Below, piece after piece: positions 1 through 7,022 of a DNA stretch of 21,166 nucleotides. The position numbers and the translations under genes were made by a program. Position 1 is the first letter of the stretch. Every line of letters starts with the position of its first letter. This DNA comes from an uncultured Bacteroides sp. (GTDB lineage: Bacteria > Bacteroidota > Bacteroidia > Bacteroidales > Bacteroidaceae): the NCBI GenBank assembly GCA_900766005.1, contig CAAFTU010000033.1, positions 1 to 21,166 on the forward strand, in the 5' to 3' direction. The notes under the pieces were generated by a model. The model was given only the letters and a program-made list of their open reading frames with translations, was not told where the DNA came from and did no database searches.

Positions 1-27
1 ATGTGGACGGACAGGGATTGCTTTTAG

Positions 28-308
28 CATTATCGGCTGCTGCCGTTCGGCGAAGTGTTCATTGAAGAGCGGAACAGCATCTGGAATACGCCTTATCTCT
101 TTAACGCGAAGGAATTCGACGAGGAGACGGGATTGTATTACTATGGTGCGAGGTATTATGATCCGAGGCTGAGTTTGTGGATATCGACCGACCCGATGCA
201 GGAAAGATATCCATCTGTCCGTTCTTATATTTATTGTATCATAACCCTATTGTCGCAAAAGACGAAGAAGGTAAAAAAACGATATATAGACAGATTGATG
301 ATGAATAG
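28..308 (+). pseudogene. Rhs/YD-repeat protein, C-terminal core remnant (frameshifted)
   Basis: From position 28 the frame reads through a typical end of an Rhs core: a PFGEVF stretch, then FNAKEFDEETGLYYYGARYY and DPRLSLWISTDPM, which is the conserved Rhs core-associated motif that precedes a variable C-terminal tip. The gene is broken. The same frame has a TAG at 25-27. After the Cys codon at 235-237 the expected continuation (H-N-P-I-V-A-K-D-E-E-G) lies one frame over from 240 and ends at the TAG at 306-308. Restoring one base after 237 would give the usual Tyr-Cys-Asn-His-Asn-Pro sequence, so a single-base deletion is the simplest explanation. Rhs proteins are large secreted or surface proteins whose tips are often toxins. 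Here the tip would be only about 20 residues, with no recognisable toxin. The 5' part of the gene lies outside the window. A sequencing error cannot be excluded for the frameshift. Confidence 0.8.
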
Positions 309-654
309 AAGTAAAATGGATTTGTTCTGGTATGCACTGAGTATATTGACTTTAATTGGGACGGCTTTTTATATTTATGAAAGTAGTTATATTCCAAATA
401 AGTCTTTAAAAAATAATAAGACTTCAGTTCGTGCCATTGTGTTGTCAAAAAAAGCTCGTATTAAGCACGCAGAATACTATTTCTACGAATATTCAGTTGA
501 TAATAAAAAATATATAGGTCGTGGACGATATCACCTCAATGAGAGCGTCACTGTCGGTGATACAATTATCATAGTATATGATAAAAAAAATCCCGATTAT
601 TCTAAAACGATGAATGATTACATTCGAATTATCGACAATAGTATCCTGTATTAA
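298..654 (+). CDS. small membrane-anchored protein, DUF3592-like, in Rhs immunity-gene position
   Basis: This AT-rich ORF of about 118 codons could start at 298, 301 or 316. It has one N-terminal hydrophobic helix (DLFWYALSILTLIGTAFYIY) followed by a soluble basic domain. That domain has the pattern 'VRAIVLSKK...YYFYEYSVDNKKYIGRG...VGDTIIIVYDKKNPDYSK', which resembles DUF3592-type domains: a beta-rich unit after one or two TM helices, with a VGD...VYDxxNPxxS signature. The ATGATG at 298-303 overlaps the terminal codons of the frame-corrected Rhs gene (stop 306-308). Such overlap suggests translational coupling and is typical of an effector-immunity or associated small gene. In the uncorrected frame it is fused to the Rhs remnant, which is probably an artefact of the frameshift. 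The immunity role is inferred from position only. No strong Shine-Dalgarno sequence is visible. Confidence 0.55.
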   Translation: MMNRSKMDLFWYALSILTLIGTAFYIYESSYIPNKSLKNNKTSVRAIVLSKKARIKHAEYYFYEYSVDNKKYIGRGRYHLNESVTVGDTIIIVYDKKNPDYSKTMNDYIRIIDNSILY

Positions 655-733
655 TTTTTTAATTGCCATTGCGAGCGAAAATACGGAAAATTTGATACTA
701 GGTTTTAATTGTACTTATCTGGATATAGAGTAA

Positions 734-768
734 TGGCACTTTAGCACTCCTAAAGTGGCACTTTAGCA
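734..768. repeat. direct repeat TGGCACTTTAGCA x2 with embedded palindrome
   Basis: TGGCACTTTAGCA occurs exactly at 734-746 and 756-768, 22 bp apart. Overlapping the second copy is a perfect inverted repeat CTAAAGTG-G-CACTTTAG at 750-766 (8-bp arms, 1-bp centre). The 22-bp step equals the spacing of the palindrome array immediately downstream, so these elements probably form one array. The function is unknown. A binding site for a dimeric protein or a small recombination-related repeat is possible. Confidence 0.75.
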
Positions 769-773
769 TGTAT

Positions 774-832
774 AAACCTATAGGTTTACAAGTAAAAACC
801 TATAGGTTTTCATGTGCTAAACCTATAGGTTT
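774..832. repeat. three tandem copies of palindrome AAACCTATAGGTTT
   Basis: The perfect 14-bp palindrome AAACCTATAGGTTT occurs at 774-787, 796-809 and 819-832 (centre spacing 22 and 23 bp, about two helical turns). The second copy extends to 16 bp (795-810). Sequences between the copies differ, so this is an array of sites rather than a simple tandem duplication. It is far too short in period to be CRISPR. Phased dyads like these usually suggest cooperative binding of dimeric proteins on one DNA face. No adjacent regulator gene is seen. Confidence 0.8.
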
Positions 833-899
833 CTGTCCCCTAAAGCTATGCTTTTTGAGCGCTGTATCACAGCTATTTGTTTATGCTTGTACTAAGATT

Positions 900-974
900 G
901 TTGACACTACTGAACGATACAGGCTGAACGAGTTGACACTTTCTTCTCTTTCTTCTCAAGTTTTTTCTCGTTCA
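900..974. repeat. nested short repeats (TTGACAC / TGAACGA)
   Basis: TTGACAC occurs at 901-907 and 933-939 (as GTTGACACT at 900-908 and 932-940), enclosing two copies of TGAACGA at 911-917 and 925-931. CTCGTTCA at 967-974 is the exact reverse complement of TGAACGAG at 925-932. The arrangement could fold as a hairpin with a 34-nt loop. It lies just downstream of the esterase stop codon, but no U-tract follows on the minus strand, so I do not call it a terminator. Confidence 0.5.
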
Positions 975-1028
975 CTTGGTGATGTTTCATCTTTATCACT
1001 TCATATTTAGCGAGTTGCGATGAACCAT

Positions 1029-1643
1029 TCATTTGCCGTCCTTGCAGCCAGTTATCAGCAGTTTTTCGGCCAAGGGTGCATACCATTCTTTCACTTCTTC
1101 CGGTGTGGGTGCATGTCCGCCTGGGAAATGATAGACGGTGGGGTAATGTTCTGCAAACACCGGTTCGTAGTGGGCAATGGTGTCATTTTCGCCGAAGAGT
1201 CCCCATACCCGGTTGCGCCATTCAGGCCGACAGCCGTCAAATTGGGTCTTCACCAAAGTGGCAAACTCTTCTATCAGCGATTCGTCAATGCGCATTTCTT
1301 GATGACCGTCCTGGCGTGGCGTCTTGTAGGTCTGCAGACCGATGCGGTCCTGCAGAAAACTGGACATGTTGAGGTGTGGGTTACCCAGCAGGGCAGGGAT
1401 GCCGGTTTCCTTGGCAATGATTTGAGCCAGAAAGGAGCCGCAACTATTGCCTACGAGCAAGTCGGGTTGTTCTTTTTGGCAGTATGTGCGCATCTGTTGG
1501 AGGGCTTCTTCAGGATGCAAGGGAAGATCAGGTGCATCAACTTCTGCAATGGATTGAAGAGTTTCACGTAGGGTGTGAGCCAAGGCACAGTTGCCAGAGG
1601 CAAAGAATCCGTGAAAGAACAGGATCTTGAATTTTGTTTTCAT
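1029..1643 (-). CDS. YqiA-like alpha/beta-hydrolase esterase
   Basis: A 204-residue cytoplasmic alpha/beta hydrolase of the YqiA/UPF0227 type; such small proteins are carboxylesterases with poorly known physiological substrates. The start at 1643 is chosen because MKTKFKILFFHGF begins the conserved first strand (oxyanion-type HGF) and a purine-rich AAGAGAG lies just upstream. The frame is open to 1718, but the extra 25 residues look like untranslated leader. The catalytic triad is visible: nucleophile Ser67 in GNSCGS, Asp154 in GENDT, and His177 in GGHAPTPEEV. There is no signal peptide. It is separated from the upstream dehydrogenase by about 250 bp containing a hairpin, so it is probably a separate unit and not part of the glycan locus. 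Confidence 0.85.
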   Translation of the reverse strand: MKTKFKILFFHGFFASGNCALAHTLRETLQSIAEVDAPDLPLHPEEALQQMRTYCQKEQPDLLVGNSCGSFLAQIIAKETGIPALLGNPHLNMSSFLQDRIGLQTYKTPRQDGHQEMRIDESLIEEFATLVKTQFDGCRPEWRNRVWGLFGENDTIAHYEPVFAEHYPTVYHFPGGHAPTPEEVKEWYAPLAEKLLITGCKDGK

Positions 1644-1810
1644 CTCTCTTAGATTAGTAAATGATACATAAATTAGTAAGGAAACCATCTTGTATAGCAG
1701 GGTGCGTTCCCAACGCAAATAACGTGATTCTTCGGGACTTATCCTAATGAATTCTCTTTTTTTCTCCTACATGGCGTGCTGCATCCCAACTGTTTGTAGA
1801 TATAGAAAGA

Positions 1811-1846
1811 TTTACCCCTGCCACAGATTGCTGCAACAGGGGTAAA
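1811..1846 (-). terminator. hairpin downstream of alcohol dehydrogenase
   Basis: A perfect 10-bp inverted repeat TTTACCCCTG / CAGGGGTAAA (1811-1820 and 1837-1846) with a 16-nt loop lies 49 bp past the dehydrogenase stop codon. On the minus strand it is followed by a weakly U-rich AAATCTTTCTAT, so it is a plausible but not strong intrinsic terminator. It would close the dehydrogenase transcript before the esterase. Confidence 0.55.
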
Positions 1847-1894
1847 TGATTAAAAATAACAGTTGTTGTCTGTTATAATGAGAGATGTTGTCTA

Positions 1895-3040
1895 TTAAAG
1901 TGCTCTTTCCAGAATAGCGCGTGCCACTGTGCCGGTCACTTCACCGTTTTCTCCGTAGTGAGCATTGCGTGCATGGAAGCGGCGTTCAATCTCTTCAATG
2001 GTATCCATGCCGATATGCTCTTCGTGCAAACGTGTGCTCAATCCCAGTGAGCGAAAGAAAGCTTCTGTCTTTTCAATTGCCTGGTCGATACGTTCTTCGG
2101 TTGTTCCGGTGTGGATACCCCAGATGCGTTCGGCGTACTGTAGCAGTTTGCTTTCTTTTGAGCGGCGGAGCACATGCAGCGTGGCTGGCAGTACGATAGC
2201 CAGGGTGTTGCCGTGTGTCAGTCCGTGGAGAGCTGTGAGTTCATGGCCAATCATGTGGGTAGCCCAGTCTTGCGATACGCCCATGGCAATGAAGCCATTC
2301 AGTCCCATAGTAGCCGACAGCATGAAGTCTGCCATCAGCTGGTAATCGTGCTGATTTTCTTTGATGAGCGGTGCGATTTCAATCAACGTCTGCAGAATGC
2401 CTTCTGCCCAGCGGTCCATTACACGGCTTTGTCCGGCCACTGTCATGTATTGTTCCATGACGTGCACAAATGTGTCGGCCAGTCCGCAGGCCACTTGATA
2501 GGCCGGTAGGGTAAAGGTAACTTCCGGGTCGAGAATAGAGAATACCGGGAAGTTGGAGTAGAAAGGATATTTCTCCTTTGTTTCGCGGCAGGAGATCACA
2601 GCGCCGTCGTTCATTTCCGAGCCGGTGGCCGGGAGAGTGAGCACTGTCGCTAAGGGCACTGTTTGGTGAACAGGGGTTCCGGCTTTTACCAGGTCCCATG
2701 CATCGCCGTCATACAAGAGGCCGGCAGAAATCAGTTTGGTGCCGTCGATTACCGAGCCGCCGCCTACTGCAAGGAGATAGTCCACCTTTTCTTCCTTGCC
2801 CAAAGCAATGGCCTGTCGCAAGGTTTCAATGGCGGGGTTGGGTTCGATGCCCCAGAACTCTACTGTATAGTGATCTTTCAGTGCCTCTTTCACCTGCTGG
2901 TACACACCGTTTTTCTTCACACTGCCTCCCCCAAAGGTAATAAGGATCCGTTTGTCAGTGGGGATTTCTTTAGATAATTCAGCAATCATCCCTTTGCCGA
3001 GGATGAGTTTCACCGGGTTTTGAAATGTAAAATTATTCAT
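1895..3040 (-). CDS. iron/zinc-containing alcohol dehydrogenase, YqhD-like
   Basis: A 381-residue group III metal-dependent alcohol dehydrogenase, which reduces aldehydes (probably with NADPH) in the cytoplasm. The N-terminal Rossmann-like half carries GGGSVKKNGVY at 37-47 and GGGSVIDGTK at 93-102; the GGGS at 37-40 is typical of the NADPH-using YqhD/butanol dehydrogenase branch. The metal site in the helical half is intact: Asp189 and His193 in ADTFVH, His262, and His276 in HGLTHG, with spacings matching E. coli YqhD (194/198/267/281). PATGSEMNDGAVIS is also conserved. The start is supported by MNNFTFQNPVKLILGKG, the usual family N-terminus. It follows the phosphatase gene by 68 bp, so it may be read through from the glycan-degrading operon, although it has no obvious glycolytic role there. 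The substrate is unknown. Confidence 0.92.
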   Translation of the reverse strand: MNNFTFQNPVKLILGKGMIAELSKEIPTDKRILITFGGGSVKKNGVYQQVKEALKDHYTVEFWGIEPNPAIETLRQAIALGKEEKVDYLLAVGGGSVIDGTKLISAGLLYDGDAWDLVKAGTPVHQTVPLATVLTLPATGSEMNDGAVISCRETKEKYPFYSNFPVFSILDPEVTFTLPAYQVACGLADTFVHVMEQYMTVAGQSRVMDRWAEGILQTLIEIAPLIKENQHDYQLMADFMLSATMGLNGFIAMGVSQDWATHMIGHELTALHGLTHGNTLAIVLPATLHVLRRSKESKLLQYAERIWGIHTGTTEERIDQAIEKTEAFFRSLGLSTRLHEEHIGMDTIEEIERRFHARNAHYGENGEVTGTVARAILERAL

Positions 3041-3108
3041 GGCATACAGTTTTTAAATACGATAAAGTATATAAATTAACTATTTGTTTTTTACAGGATA
3101 ATGTTTCT

Positions 3109-4563
3109 TTACTTTTCTGGAACAAACAAAAGTCGGTCGGGGAGTACCGTTTCCGGCAGATTGCGTCCGCTGAAACCTACTTCCAGCGTTTCGCCCATGT
3201 AGTCTTCAAAATAAGTCACTTTCAGTTCGTGAAATCCTTTTTCAAGAGCTACCTTTCCCTCTGCTCTCCGGGCACTGTGTCCGCCGTCATTGTTTACCAC
3301 TTCCTGACCATCGATGCTGAGAACGGAACCGTCGTCGGAATAGGTATAGAAGCGGTATACACCGCGTTCGGGTATTTCAATCCATGTGCGGAATTCATAG
3401 GCAAAGTGGTCGGATGCAGCTGCCTCGGCTATGGTGATGCGGGGCAGAATGCCTTGCTTGATGACCTTGGCTTGAGGCACGTCGGCCACTTTCTCACAGT
3501 TGCCTTCCCGATACGTGTAGGCCACACCATTTTTCTTCGGCAACACATTCAGTGCCGGCAAATAGGGGAGGGTGCGTGTCTCTTTTTCGTTAAGTCCTGA
3601 GGGATAATAATAGGCATCCTCGCGCCCTTTGGCCGTGGTAATCCAGCTGTCAAATTTAAACTGTCCTTCGTACAGGCGGATGATGCGTGCACCTCGCTCC
3701 ATATCTCCGTAAGCATCCCATCCGCTCACACGTCCGTAGCCCAAGGCAATGCCTTTGAAGATACCGATATAATCATTGTTGTGGTCGTGTCCGTTGAAGG
3801 CACCCATCACATCCCCCATGTCGGCCAGTGAGGCAAACAGTCCGGAATTGATTTCCGATGAGGCCACTCCACCTTCCAGTGCATTGCCGAATGTCTTGTC
3901 GTCTTTCGTCAGCGGAGCTTGCTCGCATAGAGGAATGTGGAAGAAGGCCAGTGAGGGGAGGGGCTTGCCTCCGTTTGCTGCCGTGTGTGCGGCGCTTTCT
4001 TTCCGGTACCAGGCTATCTGGTCAAAGTGAATCCAGTCGTATGCGCCATAGAATTTGTTGGGATGATAGTCGTTGGAGTCGATGCAGTAGAGCAGGGCTT
4101 CCACTTTATCACGCTGCTTGGAACCATAGACCGGTACTATGCAGTTGCCGCATCCGCTGATGTCACGGGGTCCCTTGGTGCCTGCATAGTATGGAGATGT
4201 CATCAGCAGGTCGTAGATGGAGTCTTTGGGCAAGAACTCGGCATCGTGGTTTCCCATGGTCACAATAAAGGGCATTTTACATTCTTCAAACAGGCGGATG
4301 ATGGCTTTCCAACCGTCAAGAGGCGGTGTGTCGGTCACGATGTCTCCTGTCAGTACGGCCAAATCGGGCTGTTCGGTTTTCAGTACGCTTCGGATGGTAG
4401 CAGCAGTCTGCGCACATTTTTCCGACTGGGGAGCCCAGTGAATGTCGGTAAACTGGGCTATGACAAACGCTCCGTCATGGAACGAGAAGGTGTGCTGTGC
4501 CTGGCCCGTCAGCGGCAGGCAGCTGCAAACGAAGGCGACTGCCCAAAGAATATACTTTTTCAT
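3109..4563 (-). CDS. secreted calcineurin-like metallophosphoesterase with C-terminal PA14 domain
   Basis: A predicted exported phosphoesterase of 484 residues from the start at 4563; a start at 4581 adds six residues. The later ATG gives a cleaner signal peptide (MKKYILWAVAFVCSCLPLTGQA). Numbered from the 4581 start, the dimetal motifs are complete and in order: TDIHW (Asp46, His48), LTGDIVTD (Asp80), GNHD (Asn111, His112), FFHIP (His215) and NGHDHNND (His265, His267). Residues about 345-488 form a PA14 domain (YSDDGSVLSIDGQEVVNNDG), usually a carbohydrate-binding beta-sandwich. A nearly matching PA14 module ends the GH92 protein of this locus. It follows GH20 by about 115-135 bp on the same strand. 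The likely role is removal of phosphate or a phosphodiester group from the glycan in the periplasm or at the cell surface. The exact substrate is not deducible. A lipoprotein signal (VCSC) is a weaker alternative to signal peptidase I cleavage. Confidence 0.88.
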   Translation of the reverse strand: MKKYILWAVAFVCSCLPLTGQAQHTFSFHDGAFVIAQFTDIHWAPQSEKCAQTAATIRSVLKTEQPDLAVLTGDIVTDTPPLDGWKAIIRLFEECKMPFIVTMGNHDAEFLPKDSIYDLLMTSPYYAGTKGPRDISGCGNCIVPVYGSKQRDKVEALLYCIDSNDYHPNKFYGAYDWIHFDQIAWYRKESAAHTAANGGKPLPSLAFFHIPLCEQAPLTKDDKTFGNALEGGVASSEINSGLFASLADMGDVMGAFNGHDHNNDYIGIFKGIALGYGRVSGWDAYGDMERGARIIRLYEGQFKFDSWITTAKGREDAYYYPSGLNEKETRTLPYLPALNVLPKKNGVAYTYREGNCEKVADVPQAKVIKQGILPRITIAEAAASDHFAYEFRTWIEIPERGVYRFYTYSDDGSVLSIDGQEVVNNDGGHSARRAEGKVALEKGFHELKVTYFEDYMGETLEVGFSGRNLPETVLPDRLLFVPEK

Positions 4564-4697
4564 ATTACTTTCTATTTTCATGTTATTTTCTATCTATTTA
4601 TTTGTGACTCCTGTTGTCACTTTCTTTTTCTTCCGTTTCCCGGATAAGCTGTCCGTTCCGGTTGTCTCACACTGTGCGGTTTTTGGGGAATGGATGG

Positions 4698-7022
4698 TTA
4701 CCATACCTCCAGTTCGTCGATGGCCAGCTTACAGGGATTTCCTTCGTTGAAGTATCCTTTCGGACAGCGCTCGGTGGGCAGCCATTCCACTTGCAGATAG
4801 GCTGCTTTCACTGGTGAAAAATGGATTGTCACCGGATAGCGTGTTCCTTCCGTTGGACTGAAATCGTAGGTCAGTGCTTGCTCCCCTACAGTTGTAAACT
4901 GCTGACCGTCTGTTGACACGGAAACTCGAACGGCCCGTGGAGGCCAAAGTTCGTTGGCCGGACGCCATACGGAAGCAAAGCGAACTTCCTGCAAGGTGTC
5001 TGTCTGATGCAGGGTGAGGGTGACACGTGCAGTGTCCTGGCCCAACCGTCCCCAGCAGCGCAGATTCTTGGCATATCCTCTCACCCCATCCGTGAGTCCG
5101 GTATCTTCCTGCGTGTATTCCCATTCGGCTGCGGGTGTGCATGCGTAGCGGCATCCCGTAGCTTTGTTGACTGCAAATGTGCGGCGAGTCACATTACCCA
5201 GCGGTTTTCCTTGGCGGAAGGCCTGGGCATACACTGTGGCCTCTTCCGTGAGTACGATGGGATGTTCGTAGCGTGCCGATGAAGGGGTAATTACCGAATC
5301 TCCGATGGCATAGCGGATGTCGGCATCCGGACAGAGGGTATGCAAGTTCACTTCAAAGTTTTTTTTCTCTTCTTTCCAGCCGCCTTCAATCAACACATTG
5401 TAGAAGTGGCGGCAGGCATTGACACCCCTGTAGCCTAAACGCTCAAATTCGCGGTCGAGCCGCCGGGCAAACGACGCAAAGTCTTTCCGTTCGGGTTGTG
5501 TCCATTGCACTTCCGACATGGCAATCAGTCGCGGGAAGGTCATGTATTCAAAGTAGTCCGGTGTCTGGATATATTCTCCCCAGATATTGGCCTGCACACC
5601 GATGATGTATTTTTGCTCTTCGGCAGTCAGTTCGCCGGGAAGCGGATTGTAGGAGTACACCTTATCCAGTGGGAGATAGCCTCCGATGGCTAAGGGTGCT
5701 TCTTCCGGATCTTCTTGATAGAAGTCGAAGTAACAGTATTCTCCCGGAGTCATGATCACGGAATGCTGCTGGCGGGCTGCTTCGATGCCGCCGGCTTCTC
5801 CCCGCCACGACATGACAGTGGCCCGCGGAGCCAGTCCGCCTTCCAATATCTCGTCCCAGCCGATGATGTCCCGGCCACGGCTGTTGACAAACTTCTCGAT
5901 ACGGTGTATGAACCAGCTCTGCAAGGCCGACTCATCAGGCAGATTCAATTGCTTCATCAGCGCTTGGCAATGGCTGCATTTTTTCCATGCTTTCTTCGGA
6001 CACTCATCGCCTCCGATGTGGATATAGTGGCTGGGGAAGAGGTCGATGACTTCAGTCAGCACGTCTTCCAGAAACCGGAAAGTGTGTTCTTTCGGACAAT
6101 ATACCTCATCAAATACGTCGTAGTAGTCGCGCACCACATACGTCTTGCCCAGTCCGCACGACAACTCCGGATAGCAGGCGAGGGCAGCCGATGAATGGCC
6201 CGGCATTTCAATTTCGGGAATCACAGTAATGAAGCGGTCGGCTGCATAGCGCACGATTTCCCGTATCTCGTCTTGGGTGTAGAAACCCCGTTTTTCGATG
6301 CCGTCGTAGCGGCGTGGAAAGTAATAGTCGCAATGTCCCACTTGCGTCTGTTTCCGGTAGGCTCCTTTTTCGGTCAGTCGGGGGTATTTCTTGATTTCGA
6401 TGCGCCAGCCCTGGTCATCAGTGAGGTGGAAATGAAAACTGTTCAGCTTGTAGAAAGCCATCAGGTCGAGCATTTTCAGCACGGCTTCCTTGGGCAGGAA
6501 GTTGCGCCCCACGTCCATCATGGCTCCACGGTAAGCGAAACGGGGAGCATCGGTGAGGTTCATGGCAGGCAACTGATAGCTTTCGGCCGGTTTTTGTTTT
6601 GTGTCCCAAGCAGAAGGTGGCAGCAGTTGCAGGAGCGACTGCACTCCGTAGAACAGTCCTTTGGCCGAAGGGTTCGAACAGATGCTGATGGCTTCCGAGG
6701 TGATGGTTAGTGTGTAAGCTTCCTCGGCCAGTTGGTCGCTGAACGACCAGCGGATAGATGCTTTCGCCTCCGGCGCCACCTGCTTCAGTGAAATTCCTGC
6801 CGGACGGAGTGCTTCGTTCAGGTAGCGGAACACGGTGTGAGCCCCCGCCGACGAGTCGGGAAAGGCCACCGTCTGCTCGCCACGCATTACATACTCTCCC
6901 TGCTGCCTGTCCACTTGCTGCGGGCGTGGCAGGATGGGGCAGTCTTCGGTTTCCGTCTTTCCTCCGCTCGCACAAGAGCAGAGGAAAGTAGCGGCTATGA
7001 TCCAGAATAATCGGGGTTTCAT
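4698..7022 (-). CDS. GH20 beta-N-acetylhexosaminidase lipoprotein
   Basis: A 774-residue GH20 exo-enzyme that removes terminal beta-GlcNAc or beta-GalNAc by substrate-assisted catalysis. Domains: lipoprotein signal with lipobox LCSC (Cys17); GH20b-type N-domain about 28-160; catalytic TIM barrel about 163-510; a short chitobiase-C-terminal-like strand domain about 575-618; and a C-terminal F5/8 type C (discoidin-like) sandwich about 640-774. Catalytic residues are Asp339-Glu340 in HIGGDECPKKAW. HFHLTDDQGWRIEIKKYP (197-214) and the Trp-rich GWDEILEGG and NIWGEY strands are also present. The start codon overlaps the GH125 stop as ATGA, so the two are translationally coupled. It would act on HexNAc side chains or antennae, exposing mannose for the neighbouring mannosidases. 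Confidence 0.95.
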   Translation of the reverse strand: MKPRLFWIIAATFLCSCASGGKTETEDCPILPRPQQVDRQQGEYVMRGEQTVAFPDSSAGAHTVFRYLNEALRPAGISLKQVAPEAKASIRWSFSDQLAEEAYTLTITSEAISICSNPSAKGLFYGVQSLLQLLPPSAWDTKQKPAESYQLPAMNLTDAPRFAYRGAMMDVGRNFLPKEAVLKMLDLMAFYKLNSFHFHLTDDQGWRIEIKKYPRLTEKGAYRKQTQVGHCDYYFPRRYDGIEKRGFYTQDEIREIVRYAADRFITVIPEIEMPGHSSAALACYPELSCGLGKTYVVRDYYDVFDEVYCPKEHTFRFLEDVLTEVIDLFPSHYIHIGGDECPKKAWKKCSHCQALMKQLNLPDESALQSWFIHRIEKFVNSRGRDIIGWDEILEGGLAPRATVMSWRGEAGGIEAARQQHSVIMTPGEYCYFDFYQEDPEEAPLAIGGYLPLDKVYSYNPLPGELTAEEQKYIIGVQANIWGEYIQTPDYFEYMTFPRLIAMSEVQWTQPERKDFASFARRLDREFERLGYRGVNACRHFYNVLIEGGWKEEKKNFEVNLHTLCPDADIRYAIGDSVITPSSARYEHPIVLTEEATVYAQAFRQGKPLGNVTRRTFAVNKATGCRYACTPAAEWEYTQEDTGLTDGVRGYAKNLRCWGRLGQDTARVTLTLHQTDTLQEVRFASVWRPANELWPPRAVRVSVSTDGQQFTTVGEQALTYDFSPTEGTRYPVTIHFSPVKAAYLQVEWLPTERCPKGYFNEGNPCKLAIDELEVW

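Larger units (their letters stand above)
655..1028. other. gene-free, repeat-rich intergenic region
   Basis: This stretch lies between the Rhs-associated ORF and the esterase, which point towards each other. I see no credible gene. It holds a palindrome with direct repeats (734-768), three copies of a 14-bp palindrome (774-832), and a nested set of 7-9-bp repeats (900-974), each listed separately. No tRNA-like cloverleaf or long inverted repeat is visible by eye. Confidence 0.6.

Noticed and set aside
774..832. possible CRISPR array
   Set aside because: Repeats are 14 bp with 8-9-bp gaps; far too short for repeats and spacers, and no cas genes are present.
768..1010. 80-codon plus-strand ORF with repeated K-P-I-G / T-Y-R-F words
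   Set aside because: The repeated words come from translating the AAACCTATAGGTTT palindromes; no family features, no ribosome-binding context.
4582..4697. terminator between GH20 and the phosphatase
   Set aside because: Only weak short dyads (for example GTGAC / GTCAC with a 7-nt loop) and no T-tract; read-through into the phosphatase is more likely.
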